Assembly: GCA_045596925.1 (NCBI GenBank)
Contig: JAZODH010000045.1
Span: 1-18,653 of the forward strand
Source: SIG710 sp045596925
Lineage (GTDB): Bacteria > Bacillota > Clostridia > Oscillospirales > CAG-272
Reading direction: 5' to 3'
Length of the DNA stretch: 18,653 nt
Shown here in pieces: positions 7,971 to 14,678 of this stretch. The first letter of the stretch is position 1. Each line of letters starts with the position of its first letter. Both the position numbers and the translations under genes were made by a program. The notes under the pieces are model-generated. The model saw only the letters and a program-made list of their open reading frames with translations, did no database searches and was not told where the DNA came from.

Positions 7971-8249
7971 ATGGCAGAAAATGCGGAAATTCAGAAAAAT
8001 CACGGGGTGCTGATACGAGCCAGAGGACACCTTGAGATCACAGCCGTCATCGACGTTATCAGCTTTGACGAGGAGTCGGTAAACCTTGAAACGGCAATGG
8101 GTGAAATGCTTGTTGAGGGGGAAGATCTGCGCGTGGGAACTCTTGACACGCAAAAGGGCGTCGTGATGATAGACGGCAGGATAAACGGCCTGTATTACCG
8201 CACCGAGCAACCCCGCAAAAAGGGTATAGGGAGGCTTTTCTCCAAATGA
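7971..8249 (+). CDS. yabP: Sporulation protein YabP (YabP/YqfC family)
   Basis: The 92-residue protein matches the YabP/YqfC family in size and in its beta-rich core (GHLEITAVIDVISFDEESVNLETAMGEM), with LxVxGEDL-like and YY elements near the C-terminus. No signal peptide or membrane helix is visible. In B. subtilis yabP is transcribed in the mother cell under sigma-E and is needed for efficient sporulation; its biochemical function is unknown. The ATG at 7971 follows GGGGGAC. Its stop overlaps the yabQ start (ATGA, 8246-8249), so the two are translationally coupled. A terminator-like hairpin precedes it at 7922-7958. Confidence 0.92.
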   Translation: MAENAEIQKNHGVLIRARGHLEITAVIDVISFDEESVNLETAMGEMLVEGEDLRVGTLDTQKGVVMIDGRINGLYYRTEQPRKKGIGRLFSK

Positions 8250-8716
8250 TCTATGCTGCGCACAGTATGGCGGCGGTCTTGGGATTATCTGCTTTGCTGG
8301 GGGCTTTTTTCGGACTGATTTATGACTCGGTGAGGTTTTTCCGAGAGCTTATAACCGTGAAAATGGCAGGGAGATACCGCCGCTTTCTGTCGGTTGCCAC
8401 GTTTGTTCTGACGCTGATTCTGGATCTGTTATTCTTTTTGTTTTGCGGAATAGCCCTTTCAATATTTCTGTTTTACACAAACGACGGTATATTCCGAGTG
8501 TCTTCCGTTGTCACCGTGATCTGCGGATTTTGTCTTTATCGACTCACTTTGGGCAGACTTATATACGCTTTGCTGAAATTTTTAGAAAAAATATTCAAAA
8601 AAATAGTGATTTTTTCCGTAAAGGCTATTGCATTTCCTCTAAAAAGCGTGTATAATATACTTGTAAAAGTCTCGGAGCGCTTTTCCGGTTCGGAGAGCGG
8701 CTCGTGTTCGAAATAA
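8246..8716 (+). CDS. yabQ: Spore cortex biosynthesis membrane protein YabQ
   Basis: The 156-residue membrane protein has hydrophobic segments near residues 5-27, 48-76 and 83-104, then a basic amphipathic C-terminal part (KFLEKIFKKIVIF). The early GxxFGLIYDSVRFFR pattern is characteristic of YabQ. In B. subtilis YabQ localises to the outer forespore membrane and is required for spore cortex formation. It overlaps yabP by four bases and is followed 22 bp later by divIC, as in other spore formers. This pair is the strongest sign in the window that the host can form endospores, although relics of sporulation genes also persist in some asporogenous Clostridia. Confidence 0.92.
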   Translation: MIYAAHSMAAVLGLSALLGAFFGLIYDSVRFFRELITVKMAGRYRRFLSVATFVLTLILDLLFFLFCGIALSIFLFYTNDGIFRVSSVVTVICGFCLYRLTLGRLIYALLKFLEKIFKKIVIFSVKAIAFPLKSVYNILVKVSERFSGSESGSCSK

Positions 8717-8738
8717 GAAGAGAAAGGCGGTGACAGCA

Positions 8739-9032
8739 ATGAACGACGAAAGGTCGGGCGGCTTTGAGATCAAGGGCGTTATGAAATTGGCTGTCATTAT
8801 GTTTATAGCCGCCGGAATAATTTCTTCTGCGAAAATGCTTGTTAAGTATAATGAATACAGGGACAAGATCGATGAGCTTTCCGCCCGCAGGGTGAAATAC
8901 GAGGAGAGCATCGAGCGTATACGCTACGAGCTTGAGCAGGAATTTGACGATGACTACGTTGAGCGGATCGCCAAAGAAAAGCTTAATTTGTGCCGCCCCG
9001 ATGAGGTGGTCTACTATAACGGTCTTGAATAA
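8739..9032 (+). CDS. divIC: Septum formation initiator DivIC/FtsB family
   Basis: The 97-residue bitopic protein has a short cytoplasmic N-terminus, one transmembrane helix (about residues 14-33), a coiled coil (residues about 35-70 with heptad-like spacing) and the C-terminal DDDYVERIAKEKLNLCRPDEVVYY that matches the family element YVEriArekLglvkpgE. DivIC pairs with FtsL in the divisome and links it to septal wall synthesis. The ATG at 8739 is preferred because AAAGGCGG at 8723-8730 is properly spaced; a GTG at 8730 lies within that site. The position after yabQ is conserved. The stop codon overlaps the downstream terminator stem. Confidence 0.93.
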   Translation: MNDERSGGFEIKGVMKLAVIMFIAAGIISSAKMLVKYNEYRDKIDELSARRVKYEESIERIRYELEQEFDDDYVERIAKEKLNLCRPDEVVYYNGLE

Positions 9033-9062
9033 TCGCCGTCTGTTGACAAACGGCGATTTTTT
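9031..9062 (+). terminator. Intrinsic terminator after divIC
   Basis: AATCGCCGT (9031-9039) pairs with ACGGCGATT (9050-9058) and is followed by more T residues. The loop contains TTGACA (9043-9048), which could be a -35 for the next gene, but only a weak -10-like TATCGA (9065-9070) lies 16 bp downstream. Confidence 0.82.
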
Positions 9063-9115
9063 CATATCGAAAAATGAAAAAAATGTCGAAAACAAAGACC
9101 CGAAAGAGAGAAGAA

Positions 9116-9964
9116 ATGATAAGAGAGATCAACGTAAAGGAAATAGAAGAAAAAGTTGCCGAGCTGTTCGTGAGAGCAAATCAGATCTTGCCTTGCAGCA
9201 CCTGCTCGGTCATCACGAGGGCCAAGGAAAGTGAGCGCAACCCATTGGCGCGGTCTATTCTCTCAATTCTTGAAGAGAATATTGAGGCGGCAAAAGAGCT
9301 TGACGTTCCCGTTTGCCAGGATACGGGCATGGCAGTGACCTTCATTGAGATCGGTCAGGACGTTCACCTTGCGGGCGGCGACCTTGAAGAAGCCGTGAAC
9401 CGAGGAGTTGCGAGAGCCTACCTTGACGGCAAGCTTCGATGCTCGGTGGTCGCCGATCCCCTTTACGGCAGAAAGAACACGAACGACAATACCCCTGCCG
9501 TGCTCTATACAAAAATCGTCCACGGTGATAAGGTGAAGATAACTGCGCTTCCCAAGGGCTTTGGAAGCGAAAATATGAGCGCAGTGAAGATGTTCACGCC
9601 TGCCGCAACAGAAGATGATATTGTGAATTTCGTTGTTGAGACTGTAAAAAAAGCGGGCGCAAACCCATGTCCCCCTGTAGTCGTGGGCGTTGGTATCGGC
9701 GGAACCTTTGAGCGATGCGCTCTCCTTGCAAAGGAAGCACTTGCCCGCGAGCTTGATGACACAAATCCCGACCCCGATTACGCTGCCCTTGAAGAAAGAA
9801 TGCTCTCACGCATAAACGCGCTTGACATCGGTCCTCAGGGCTTTGGAGGCGACACCACGGCGCTTGCGGTGAAGATAGAAAAATACCCCACCCACATAGC
9901 AGGCCTGCCCGTGGCGGTGAATATTTGTTGCCACGTTTACAGACACGAAAAGGCGGTGCTTTGA
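9116..9964 (+). CDS. Iron-sulfur (class I) fumarate hydratase / tartrate dehydratase, alpha subunit
   Basis: The 282-residue protein matches the alpha (N-terminal) subunit of two-subunit class I hydro-lyases. Visible motifs are VCQDTGMA with C67, NPCPPVVVGVGIGGT with C185, GPQGFGGDTTALAV, and the terminal THIAGLPVAVNICCHV..RH with C271/C272; these cysteines are candidates for the three ligands of the [4Fe-4S] cluster. The reaction is reversible hydration of fumarate to L-malate, or dehydration of L-tartrate. I start at the ATG at 9116 because homology begins there; an in-frame ATG at 9074 would add 14 lysine/arginine-rich residues. The beta subunit that completes the active site is not next door: the following gene encodes an unrelated lipoprotein overlapping by one base. 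Confidence 0.9.
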   Translation: MIREINVKEIEEKVAELFVRANQILPCSTCSVITRAKESERNPLARSILSILEENIEAAKELDVPVCQDTGMAVTFIEIGQDVHLAGGDLEEAVNRGVARAYLDGKLRCSVVADPLYGRKNTNDNTPAVLYTKIVHGDKVKITALPKGFGSENMSAVKMFTPAATEDDIVNFVVETVKKAGANPCPPVVVGVGIGGTFERCALLAKEALARELDDTNPDPDYAALEERMLSRINALDIGPQGFGGDTTALAVKIEKYPTHIAGLPVAVNICCHVYRHEKAVL

Positions 9965-11073
9965 TGAACAAAAAAGTTATAGCTTTGTGTCTGGTGTTTT
10001 GTGTCTGCGTGGCTTTGCTTTTGGCTTGCGGTGAAAATGTCCCGCCTGCGGACAGCGAAACGGATGGGACAACTGCGCCGTTGCCGCATGACACCTTGCT
10101 TCCGCCCGACACCGAGCCCGTAAGCGAGACTGCGACACCCGACACCGAGCCGATACCGCCCGACACCGATCTTCAGAGCCAAAAACAGGCTCTTTGCGAC
10201 GTGAGAGCAAAGGAGATCGAGGACTACATAAAAAAGAACACACCTACCTATCAGCGGGAAATTATCCCCGAGGAGACCTCGGAGACAGCTCTCGACGCTG
10301 ATACAGACACCGGTGAGAACGAGCCGTTATACGAAGAATACACGCCCGAGGTTTCCTTCTATTATATGGACATCGAGAGCGGCGCGACCATGAGCTACAA
10401 CGGCGACAAGGTGCTCTATTCCGCCAGCCTTATAAAACAACCCTTCGTTCTCTGGGCGCTGAAGACCGTAGAAGAGGAAGAAGCAAAAGCGGATTTTGAG
10501 AAGGGAAGCACCTTTGACGTAAACCGCATTTTCACATACGAGGAGAAAAACTTCAGAGAAGGCTCAGGAATCATCAAAAACTCAGAGTACGGCACGGAAT
10601 ATACCTACCTTGACCTCCTGAAGTTGACTATAACCAAGAGCGATAACGTAGCGTTTTACGAACTGAGAAAGTCCTATGGAACAAAAGGATTTTTTGCTTT
10701 TTGCGAGGCTCTTGGCGTGAAAAGTCCCCAGAGAAGCCTGTATAATCTGAGCGCCGCCGAGTGCGCGAGCTTCCTGCGTGAGACTTTTGAGTATTTTGAA
10801 AGCGGTTCAAAATACGCCGAGCTTCTCCGTGAATGGATGCAGGGCACGAACCACAGAATAATGCTACCTCACGCCCTCAAATCTCCCGTTGCCAACAAGT
10901 ATGGCTGGGACGTGGACGCATACCACGACATGGGCGTAGTGTTCCACGAGCACCCGTACGTTCTCGTTATCATGACGAAGCTTGACCGTGGCTCTGCCGA
11001 GGATAATAAATTTATCCGAAATCTGGCAAAGCGCGTTGAAAGTGTTCACGAGGAGATCAATTCTTTAAATTAA
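9964..11073 (+). CDS. Secreted lipoprotein with class A beta-lactamase/PBP-like serine hydrolase domain
   Basis: The 369-residue protein starts with a lipoprotein signal (MNKKVIALCLVFCVCVALLLAC), with a lipobox LLAC and Cys22 as the predicted lipidated residue. A low-complexity linker rich in P, D, T and E follows, with three PDTE/PDTD repeats. The hydrolase domain has S155-L-I-K158 (SxxK nucleophile/base), S226-D-N228 (the SDN loop) and K312-Y-G314-W (KTG-like strand). All three motifs suggest an active-serine fold of the DD-peptidase/beta-lactamase superfamily on the outer membrane face. Threonine of KTG is replaced by tyrosine, so true beta-lactam hydrolysis is doubtful; a cell-wall peptidase or a non-resistance relative is as likely. 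The ATG at 9964 follows AAAAGGCGG and overlaps the fumarase stop by one base. A strong terminator follows. Confidence 0.85.
   Translation: MNKKVIALCLVFCVCVALLLACGENVPPADSETDGTTAPLPHDTLLPPDTEPVSETATPDTEPIPPDTDLQSQKQALCDVRAKEIEDYIKKNTPTYQREIIPEETSETALDADTDTGENEPLYEEYTPEVSFYYMDIESGATMSYNGDKVLYSASLIKQPFVLWALKTVEEEEAKADFEKGSTFDVNRIFTYEEKNFREGSGIIKNSEYGTEYTYLDLLKLTITKSDNVAFYELRKSYGTKGFFAFCEALGVKSPQRSLYNLSAAECASFLRETFEYFESGSKYAELLREWMQGTNHRIMLPHALKSPVANKYGWDVDAYHDMGVVFHEHPYVLVIMTKLDRGSAEDNKFIRNLAKRVESVHEEINSLN
10105..10169 (+). repeat. In-frame linker repeat (PDTE/PDTD) in the lipoprotein
   Basis: CCCGACACCGA occurs at 10105-10115, 10138-10148 and 10159-10169, all in frame and encoding PDTE, PDTE and PDTD in the proline/acidic linker between the lipid anchor and the hydrolase domain. 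Slippage or recombination could change the linker length. Confidence 0.8.
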
Positions 11074-11078
11074 ACGAA

Positions 11079-11114
11079 AAAGCGCCCCGCATGGCGGGGC
11101 GCTTTGATTTTTAT
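11079..11114. terminator. Bidirectional terminator between convergent lipoprotein and flotillin genes
   Basis: A perfect 12-bp stem AAAGCGCCCCGC (11079-11090) and its complement (11094-11105) encloses an ATG trinucleotide loop. T-rich sequence follows on both strands (GATTTTTATT on plus, TTCGTTTAATT on minus). It lies between the stop at 11073 and the flotillin stop at 11111. Confidence 0.93.
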
Positions 11115-12526
11115 TCTTTGGCTTCGGGGGCGCAGTCACAGTCAGGGCTGGACAGTGCCTTGCCGGCAAGCATGCCTGTAATAAGAGACTGAAGATCAAG
11201 TCCCGTGGACTCCTTCATGCCTTCAAATACCTGGCTTGCACTGTTCATAACGTCTTTTACGACTTTTGTGGAGTTGCCGTCGCCGTACATAACGATCTTG
11301 TCGGTCTGTGCAAGAGGAGCGGCAGCGTTCTTGACGACCTCGGGAAGGGCAGCAAGGTACATTTCGATGATGGACGCTTCGCCCATCTTCTTCTGAGCCT
11401 CAGCCTTCTTTTCGATAGCCTGAGCCTCAGCCAGACCCTTTGCACGGATACCCTCAGCCTCCTGCTCCATAGAGAAGCGGAGAGCTTCAGCCTCGGCACG
11501 GCGTGCTTCAGCTTCCTTGATAGCCTCGTAAGCCTTCGCGTCAGCGTCTCTCTGACGGCGGATAAGATCAGCTTCAGCCTGCTTTTCAGCCTCGTACTTG
11601 AGCGCGTCGGCCTTTTTGCGGATCTCAGCGTCAAGCTGTCTTTCCTTGATGGCGATCTCCTTCTCGGCGATCTCGGCTTCCTTTTCGCGGCGAGCAATGT
11701 CAGCGTTAGCCTTTGTGATCTCAATAGTCTTACGCTGGCTTTCCTGTTGAATTGAGTATGCGGCATCAGCCTCGGCCTTCTTTGTGTCGGCCTTTACCTG
11801 CATCTCTGCCTGCTGGATAGCAAGAGCGGCATTCTGCTCGGCGATCTTCTTTGAAGCTTCGACCTTGATGGCGTTAGCTTCCTCTTCCGCGTTTGCAGAA
11901 GCGATGGCGATATCGCGCTGGGCGTTAGCCTTTGCGATCTGAGCGTTCTTTCTGATCTGCTCCACGTTGTCGATACCCATGTTTTCAATGGTTCCCGCCT
12001 CGTCGCGGAAGTTCTGAATGTTGAAGTTTACGACCTCAATACCCAGCTTCTGCATATCGGGGACAACGTTCTGAGTGATCTTCTGAGCAACGCCCTGGCG
12101 GTCTTGGACCATTTCCTTAAGACCTACCGAGCCTACGATCTCACGCATGTTACCCTCAAGCACTTGAGTTACCAGGCTGATAAGCTCGCCCTGCTTCATT
12201 CCGAGCAAGGACTCGGACGCAAGGTGTAAAAGCTCGGGATCGGACGAAATTTTGATATTTGCAACGCCGTCGACGTTTACGTTGATAAATTCGTTTGTGG
12301 GGACAGCCTCGGACGTTTTAACGTCGACCTGCATAACGCGCAGAGACAGCTTATCAACTCTCTCAAAGAAGGGAACACGCCAGCCGGCTTTACCTATAAG
12401 GATACGCTTTTTTCCGAGACCGGAGATAATATAAGCGGTATCCGGGGGAGCCTTGAGATAGCCGAGTACAAAGATGACGATGATGGCGATAGCTGCGCCG
12501 ATGATAATTTTGATGTAGTCTTGCAT
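11111..12526 (-). CDS. floT: Flotillin-like SPFH-domain membrane protein
   Basis: The 471-residue protein has an N-terminal membrane anchor (residues 5-25), an SPFH/band-7 domain (about 27-200, beginning APPDTAYIISGLGKKRILIGKAGW), then about 190 residues of alanine/glutamate/lysine-rich coiled coil with many EA repeats, and a C-terminal region (LPEVVKNAAAPLAQTDKIVMYG) that is typical of flotillins. Flotillins form large membrane assemblies that organise fluidity and protein complexes; B. subtilis FloT (YuaG) is the closest named relative. The extreme C-terminus ends SPDCDCAPEAKE, with two cysteines between acidic residues. No NfeD-type partner gene is adjacent, unlike B. subtilis yuaF-floT. 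The ATG at 12526 has a strong AAGGAGGT site. Upstream are a sigma-A promoter and a predicted Mn2+ riboswitch with an attenuator. Confidence 0.93.
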   Translation of the reverse strand: MQDYIKIIIGAAIAIIVIFVLGYLKAPPDTAYIISGLGKKRILIGKAGWRVPFFERVDKLSLRVMQVDVKTSEAVPTNEFINVNVDGVANIKISSDPELLHLASESLLGMKQGELISLVTQVLEGNMREIVGSVGLKEMVQDRQGVAQKITQNVVPDMQKLGIEVVNFNIQNFRDEAGTIENMGIDNVEQIRKNAQIAKANAQRDIAIASANAEEEANAIKVEASKKIAEQNAALAIQQAEMQVKADTKKAEADAAYSIQQESQRKTIEITKANADIARREKEAEIAEKEIAIKERQLDAEIRKKADALKYEAEKQAEADLIRRQRDADAKAYEAIKEAEARRAEAEALRFSMEQEAEGIRAKGLAEAQAIEKKAEAQKKMGEASIIEMYLAALPEVVKNAAAPLAQTDKIVMYGDGNSTKVVKDVMNSASQVFEGMKESTGLDLQSLITGMLAGKALSSPDCDCAPEAKE

Positions 12527-12574
12527 AAAAGATTACCTCCTTAAAAAATGTAAAATGAAATAGAGTGAAAGGTA

Positions 12575-12614
12575 GAAAAAAAGACTTTCACAGCGCTGTT
12601 ACTGTAAAAGTCTT
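12575..12614 (-). terminator. Intrinsic terminator/attenuator in the flotillin leader
   Basis: On the minus strand, AAGACUUUUACAG (12614-12602) pairs with CUGUGAAAGUCUU (12593-12581) as 13 bp including one U-G wobble, with an 8-nt loop, followed by a run of U. The 5' arm contains the 3' strand of riboswitch helix P1 (12610-12604), so terminator and P1 cannot form together. It ends about 50 nt before the start codon, as expected for transcription attenuation. Confidence 0.88.
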
Positions 12615-12706
12615 GAAATCTAAATCCAGACCTGAGAATCCGGGCAAATGAGCCGTCCTGACGGATTCCGGACACCTTATTTAGGGGTGTATCTACTCCC
12701 TTTTAC
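12604..12706 (-). ncRNA. yybP-ykoY (Mn2+-sensing) riboswitch aptamer upstream of flotillin
   Basis: Read on the minus strand, the RNA has P1 GUAAAAG (12706-12700) with CUUUUAC (12610-12604); the conserved GGGAGUAG immediately at 12700-12693; P2 ACACC/GGUGU (12690-12686 with 12676-12672); P3 GAAUCCG/CGGAUUC (12668-12662 with 12642-12636) whose loop side contains CCGUCA (12664-12659) and CCCGG (12644-12640); P4 AGGUCU/AGAUUU (12633-12628 with 12621-12616); and AAGA (12614-12611) just before the closing P1 strand. The GGGAGUAG...CGUCA...CCGG...AAGA-P1 order matches the known yybP-ykoY class, as in the L. lactis structure recalled from the literature. The class binds Mn2+ and usually turns expression on. 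A covariance-model search was not possible here. Confidence 0.82.
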
Positions 12707-12713
12707 TGACAAC

Positions 12714-12742
12714 ATCATATCATATCTTTCCCCGTTTGTCAA
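12714..12742 (-). promoter_or_regulatory. Sigma-A promoter for the riboswitch-flotillin transcript
   Basis: On the minus strand, perfect TTGACA (12742-12737), a 17-bp spacer and TATGAT (12719-12714). The predicted start, near 12707, is right at the 5' edge of riboswitch P1, which supports both calls. Confidence 0.88.
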
Positions 12743-12795
12743 GACCTTTTGACTATTTTCATGGAAAAAATGCAGTGATTATCTTCCAATATGCG

Positions 12796-12824
12796 TTGAC
12801 AAAGGCTTTTTTCGGTGCTATAAT
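12796..12824 (+). promoter_or_regulatory. Sigma-A promoter for the esterase/TIM-barrel/propeller operon
   Basis: Perfect TTGACA (12796-12801), 17-bp spacer, perfect TATAAT (12819-12824). It diverges from the flotillin promoter, with 53 bp between the two -35 elements. The leader to the ATG at 12855 is only about 25 nt and contains CGAG/CTCG complementary segments (12828-12831, 12840-12843). Confidence 0.88.
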
Positions 12825-12854
12825 GTGCGAGGAATATATCTCGGGAGGACAGCC

Positions 12855-13826
12855 ATGATAGTTGACGTAAACAGAATCAAGGAAATCACCTGCGGCGCGG
12901 TGAGGATCAGCGAAAAGGACGGATATATCGAGTTTGACCGCTTCAACTCCGTTCAATACGAAAACCAGAAATTCAACGAAAAATTCCTTGACCGCTCTCA
13001 AGCCTCCTCCGGCGTGCGAATCGCCGCCGTTACTGACAGCGAAAATCTCAGCTTTGACTATAAAAATTCTCCCGCCTCCTCCGACCCAATGGGATACTTC
13101 GACATTTACACGGACGGTGCAATGATCGCCCACGTGGGCGGAGAAAACGAAAGTGAGGGCAGGGTAGAGGTAAATCTCGGAAAAGGTGAGAAGAAGCTGG
13201 AGATCTATTTTCCGTGGTCAAAGCGATCTTCGATCAAGGACTTCACCCTTGATGACGGCGCAAAAATAAAACCGCTGAAGCGTCGCCTGAAGCTTCTTGC
13301 CTACGGAGACTCTATAACCCAAGGCTATATCGCCGAGTATCCTTCTCTTACCTACGTTTCCCGCATAGCGTCCATGCTTGATGCGGACGTCCTGAACAAG
13401 GGTATTGGCGGTGACTGCTTCTCGGACAGAATAATCAGCTCACCCGACGATTTCAAGCCTGATATTATAACGGTCGCATACGGTACAAACGACTGGAACA
13501 GCCACTCAGCCAAGGATACGCAGAGAAATATCCGCAGGTTTTTCTCTCTGCTTCGCGCGACATATCCGGAGGCAAAGATTTTTGCCATCACGCCGATCTG
13601 GCGCAGTGATTTTGAAAGACAGACGCAGTTCCCGTGCACGGCGGATAAGGTCGAGGATATGATCTGTGAGAACGTCAAAGGGATCTATGATATAATCGTT
13701 CTCAGCGGCTGGAATCTCGTGCCCCACCTGCCCGAATTTCTTTCGGACGGATATTTGCACCCCAATGACCTTGGCTTTGGGGTCTACGCAGAAAACCTTT
13801 ATAAACAAATTTCAAAATACATATAA
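12855..13826 (+). CDS. SGNH/GDSL-family hydrolase (probable carbohydrate esterase)
   Basis: The 323-residue protein has an N-terminal beta-rich domain (about residues 1-140) and a C-terminal SGNH hydrolase domain. Catalytic blocks are visible: GDSIT with S153, GIGG at 183-186, YGTND with N212, and SDGYLHPND with D298 and H302 (DxxxH, one residue wider than the common DxxH). The domain order resembles deacetylating carbohydrate esterases, so removal of acetyl or other acyl groups from a sugar is a reasonable guess. No signal peptide is seen, so it probably acts on imported material in the cytoplasm. The ATG at 12855 follows GGGAGGAC; an upstream GTG at 12825 overlaps the promoter -10 and is rejected. 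It is the first gene of a three-gene operon, with the next start 12 bp after its stop. Confidence 0.85.
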   Translation: MIVDVNRIKEITCGAVRISEKDGYIEFDRFNSVQYENQKFNEKFLDRSQASSGVRIAAVTDSENLSFDYKNSPASSDPMGYFDIYTDGAMIAHVGGENESEGRVEVNLGKGEKKLEIYFPWSKRSSIKDFTLDDGAKIKPLKRRLKLLAYGDSITQGYIAEYPSLTYVSRIASMLDADVLNKGIGGDCFSDRIISSPDDFKPDIITVAYGTNDWNSHSAKDTQRNIRRFFSLLRATYPEAKIFAITPIWRSDFERQTQFPCTADKVEDMICENVKGIYDIIVLSGWNLVPHLPEFLSDGYLHPNDLGFGVYAENLYKQISKYI

Positions 13827-13838
13827 GAGGGTGAAATT

Positions 13839-14678
13839 TTGAAAAGAGAACTGGGAATTTCAAGCTGTATCGGTGCATATCTTGAGGATTTTGGCGAAAA
13901 GCTCTTTGAGGAATACGAAAAAAACGGCGTAAAATACTGCGAGCTTTCTATCACTAATTTGACTGTTCTTGAAAAAAGTCTTGTTGAAACCGATCCCGCA
14001 GGTGTCGTTCAAATGGCGGCGAAGCACGGGGTAAACCTCTGGTCCTCTCACTTGCCGTTTAGCCAAAAACTCCACCCTGCAAATCTTGAGGCCGAGACCG
14101 ATAAATGGGCTATGGAGATACTCGAAAAATATACACGCGTTGCAATCGCAATGGGCATAAAGATCATAGTTATCCACCCATCCTCTGAGCCAAACGAGGA
14201 CAAGAATCGCCCTGCACTTATTGATAAGGCAATAAAAAATCTTTCTTACCTCAGCTCAATTTGCCGCGAGAACGGCGCAGTCCTGGCGGTTGAAGATCTG
14301 CCTCGCACCTGCCTGTGCAATCATTCGGACGATATGCTGACTGTCCTTGGTGCCGTGCCCGGGCTTCAGATGACCTTTGATACAAACCATATATCACAGC
14401 AGCCCAATCCCGTTTTTCTTCAAGCTCTCCTTGACGGCGGCATGAAGGGAAGAATAGAGACTATCCACATCTCGGACTACGACGGCGGCAATGAAAAACA
14501 CCGTCTGCCCTTCGACGGGAACAACGACTGGGCAGAGATCGCGCGTCTGCTTGATGAGCTTGACTACCGAGGCGTTGCAATGTACGAGCTGAGCAAGCCT
14601 TGGGATAGGGAAAACTACGTCACTATCCCCGAGGTTGTTGAAAACTATAAAAAACTTTGTGAGGTAACTGGCTGGTGA
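13839..14678 (+). CDS. Sugar phosphate isomerase/epimerase-like TIM-barrel protein (AP-endonuclease 2/xylose isomerase fold)
   Basis: The 279-residue protein fits the xylose-isomerase-like TIM-barrel superfamily. The usual metal ligands are present: E152 (AVEDLP), D181 (FDTNH, with H184), H210 (IHISDYD) and E250 (YELS); SSHLPF near residue 70 and IVIHPSSEP supply further conserved histidines. Members isomerise or epimerise sugars or sugar acids; the substrate cannot be assigned. It starts at a TTG (13839) with AGAGGGTGA five bases upstream, just after the esterase stop. Its stop overlaps the next gene's GTG start by four bases (GTGA, 14675-14678). The tight packing says the three products act in one pathway, probably use of an acylated carbohydrate. 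Confidence 0.87.
   Translation: MKRELGISSCIGAYLEDFGEKLFEEYEKNGVKYCELSITNLTVLEKSLVETDPAGVVQMAAKHGVNLWSSHLPFSQKLHPANLEAETDKWAMEILEKYTRVAIAMGIKIIVIHPSSEPNEDKNRPALIDKAIKNLSYLSSICRENGAVLAVEDLPRTCLCNHSDDMLTVLGAVPGLQMTFDTNHISQQPNPVFLQALLDGGMKGRIETIHISDYDGGNEKHRLPFDGNNDWAEIARLLDELDYRGVAMYELSKPWDRENYVTIPEVVENYKKLCEVTGW

Noticed and set aside
9043..9070. Promoter for the fumarase gene (TTGACA in the terminator loop)
   Set aside because: The -35 is perfect but the only -10 candidate, TATCGA, is weak, so it is mentioned but not called as a feature.
10105..10169. Short direct repeats considered as a CRISPR array
   Set aside because: Only three 11-bp copies with in-frame spacing inside a coding linker; no CRISPR structure or cas genes.
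9937..10243. Several minus-strand ORFs over the lipoprotein linker
   Set aside because: They come from the repetitive CCCGACACCGA linker and low stop frequency, not from coding constraint.
12586..12600. Catabolite-repression (cre) operator in the flotillin leader
   Set aside because: The partial palindrome TTTCACAGCGCTGTTA is explained by the terminator stem and loop and does not match the cre consensus well.
12825..12854. GTG start giving a longer esterase
   Set aside because: It would start on the last bases of the TATAAT element, before the predicted transcription start; the ATG at 12855 has GGGAGGAC correctly spaced.
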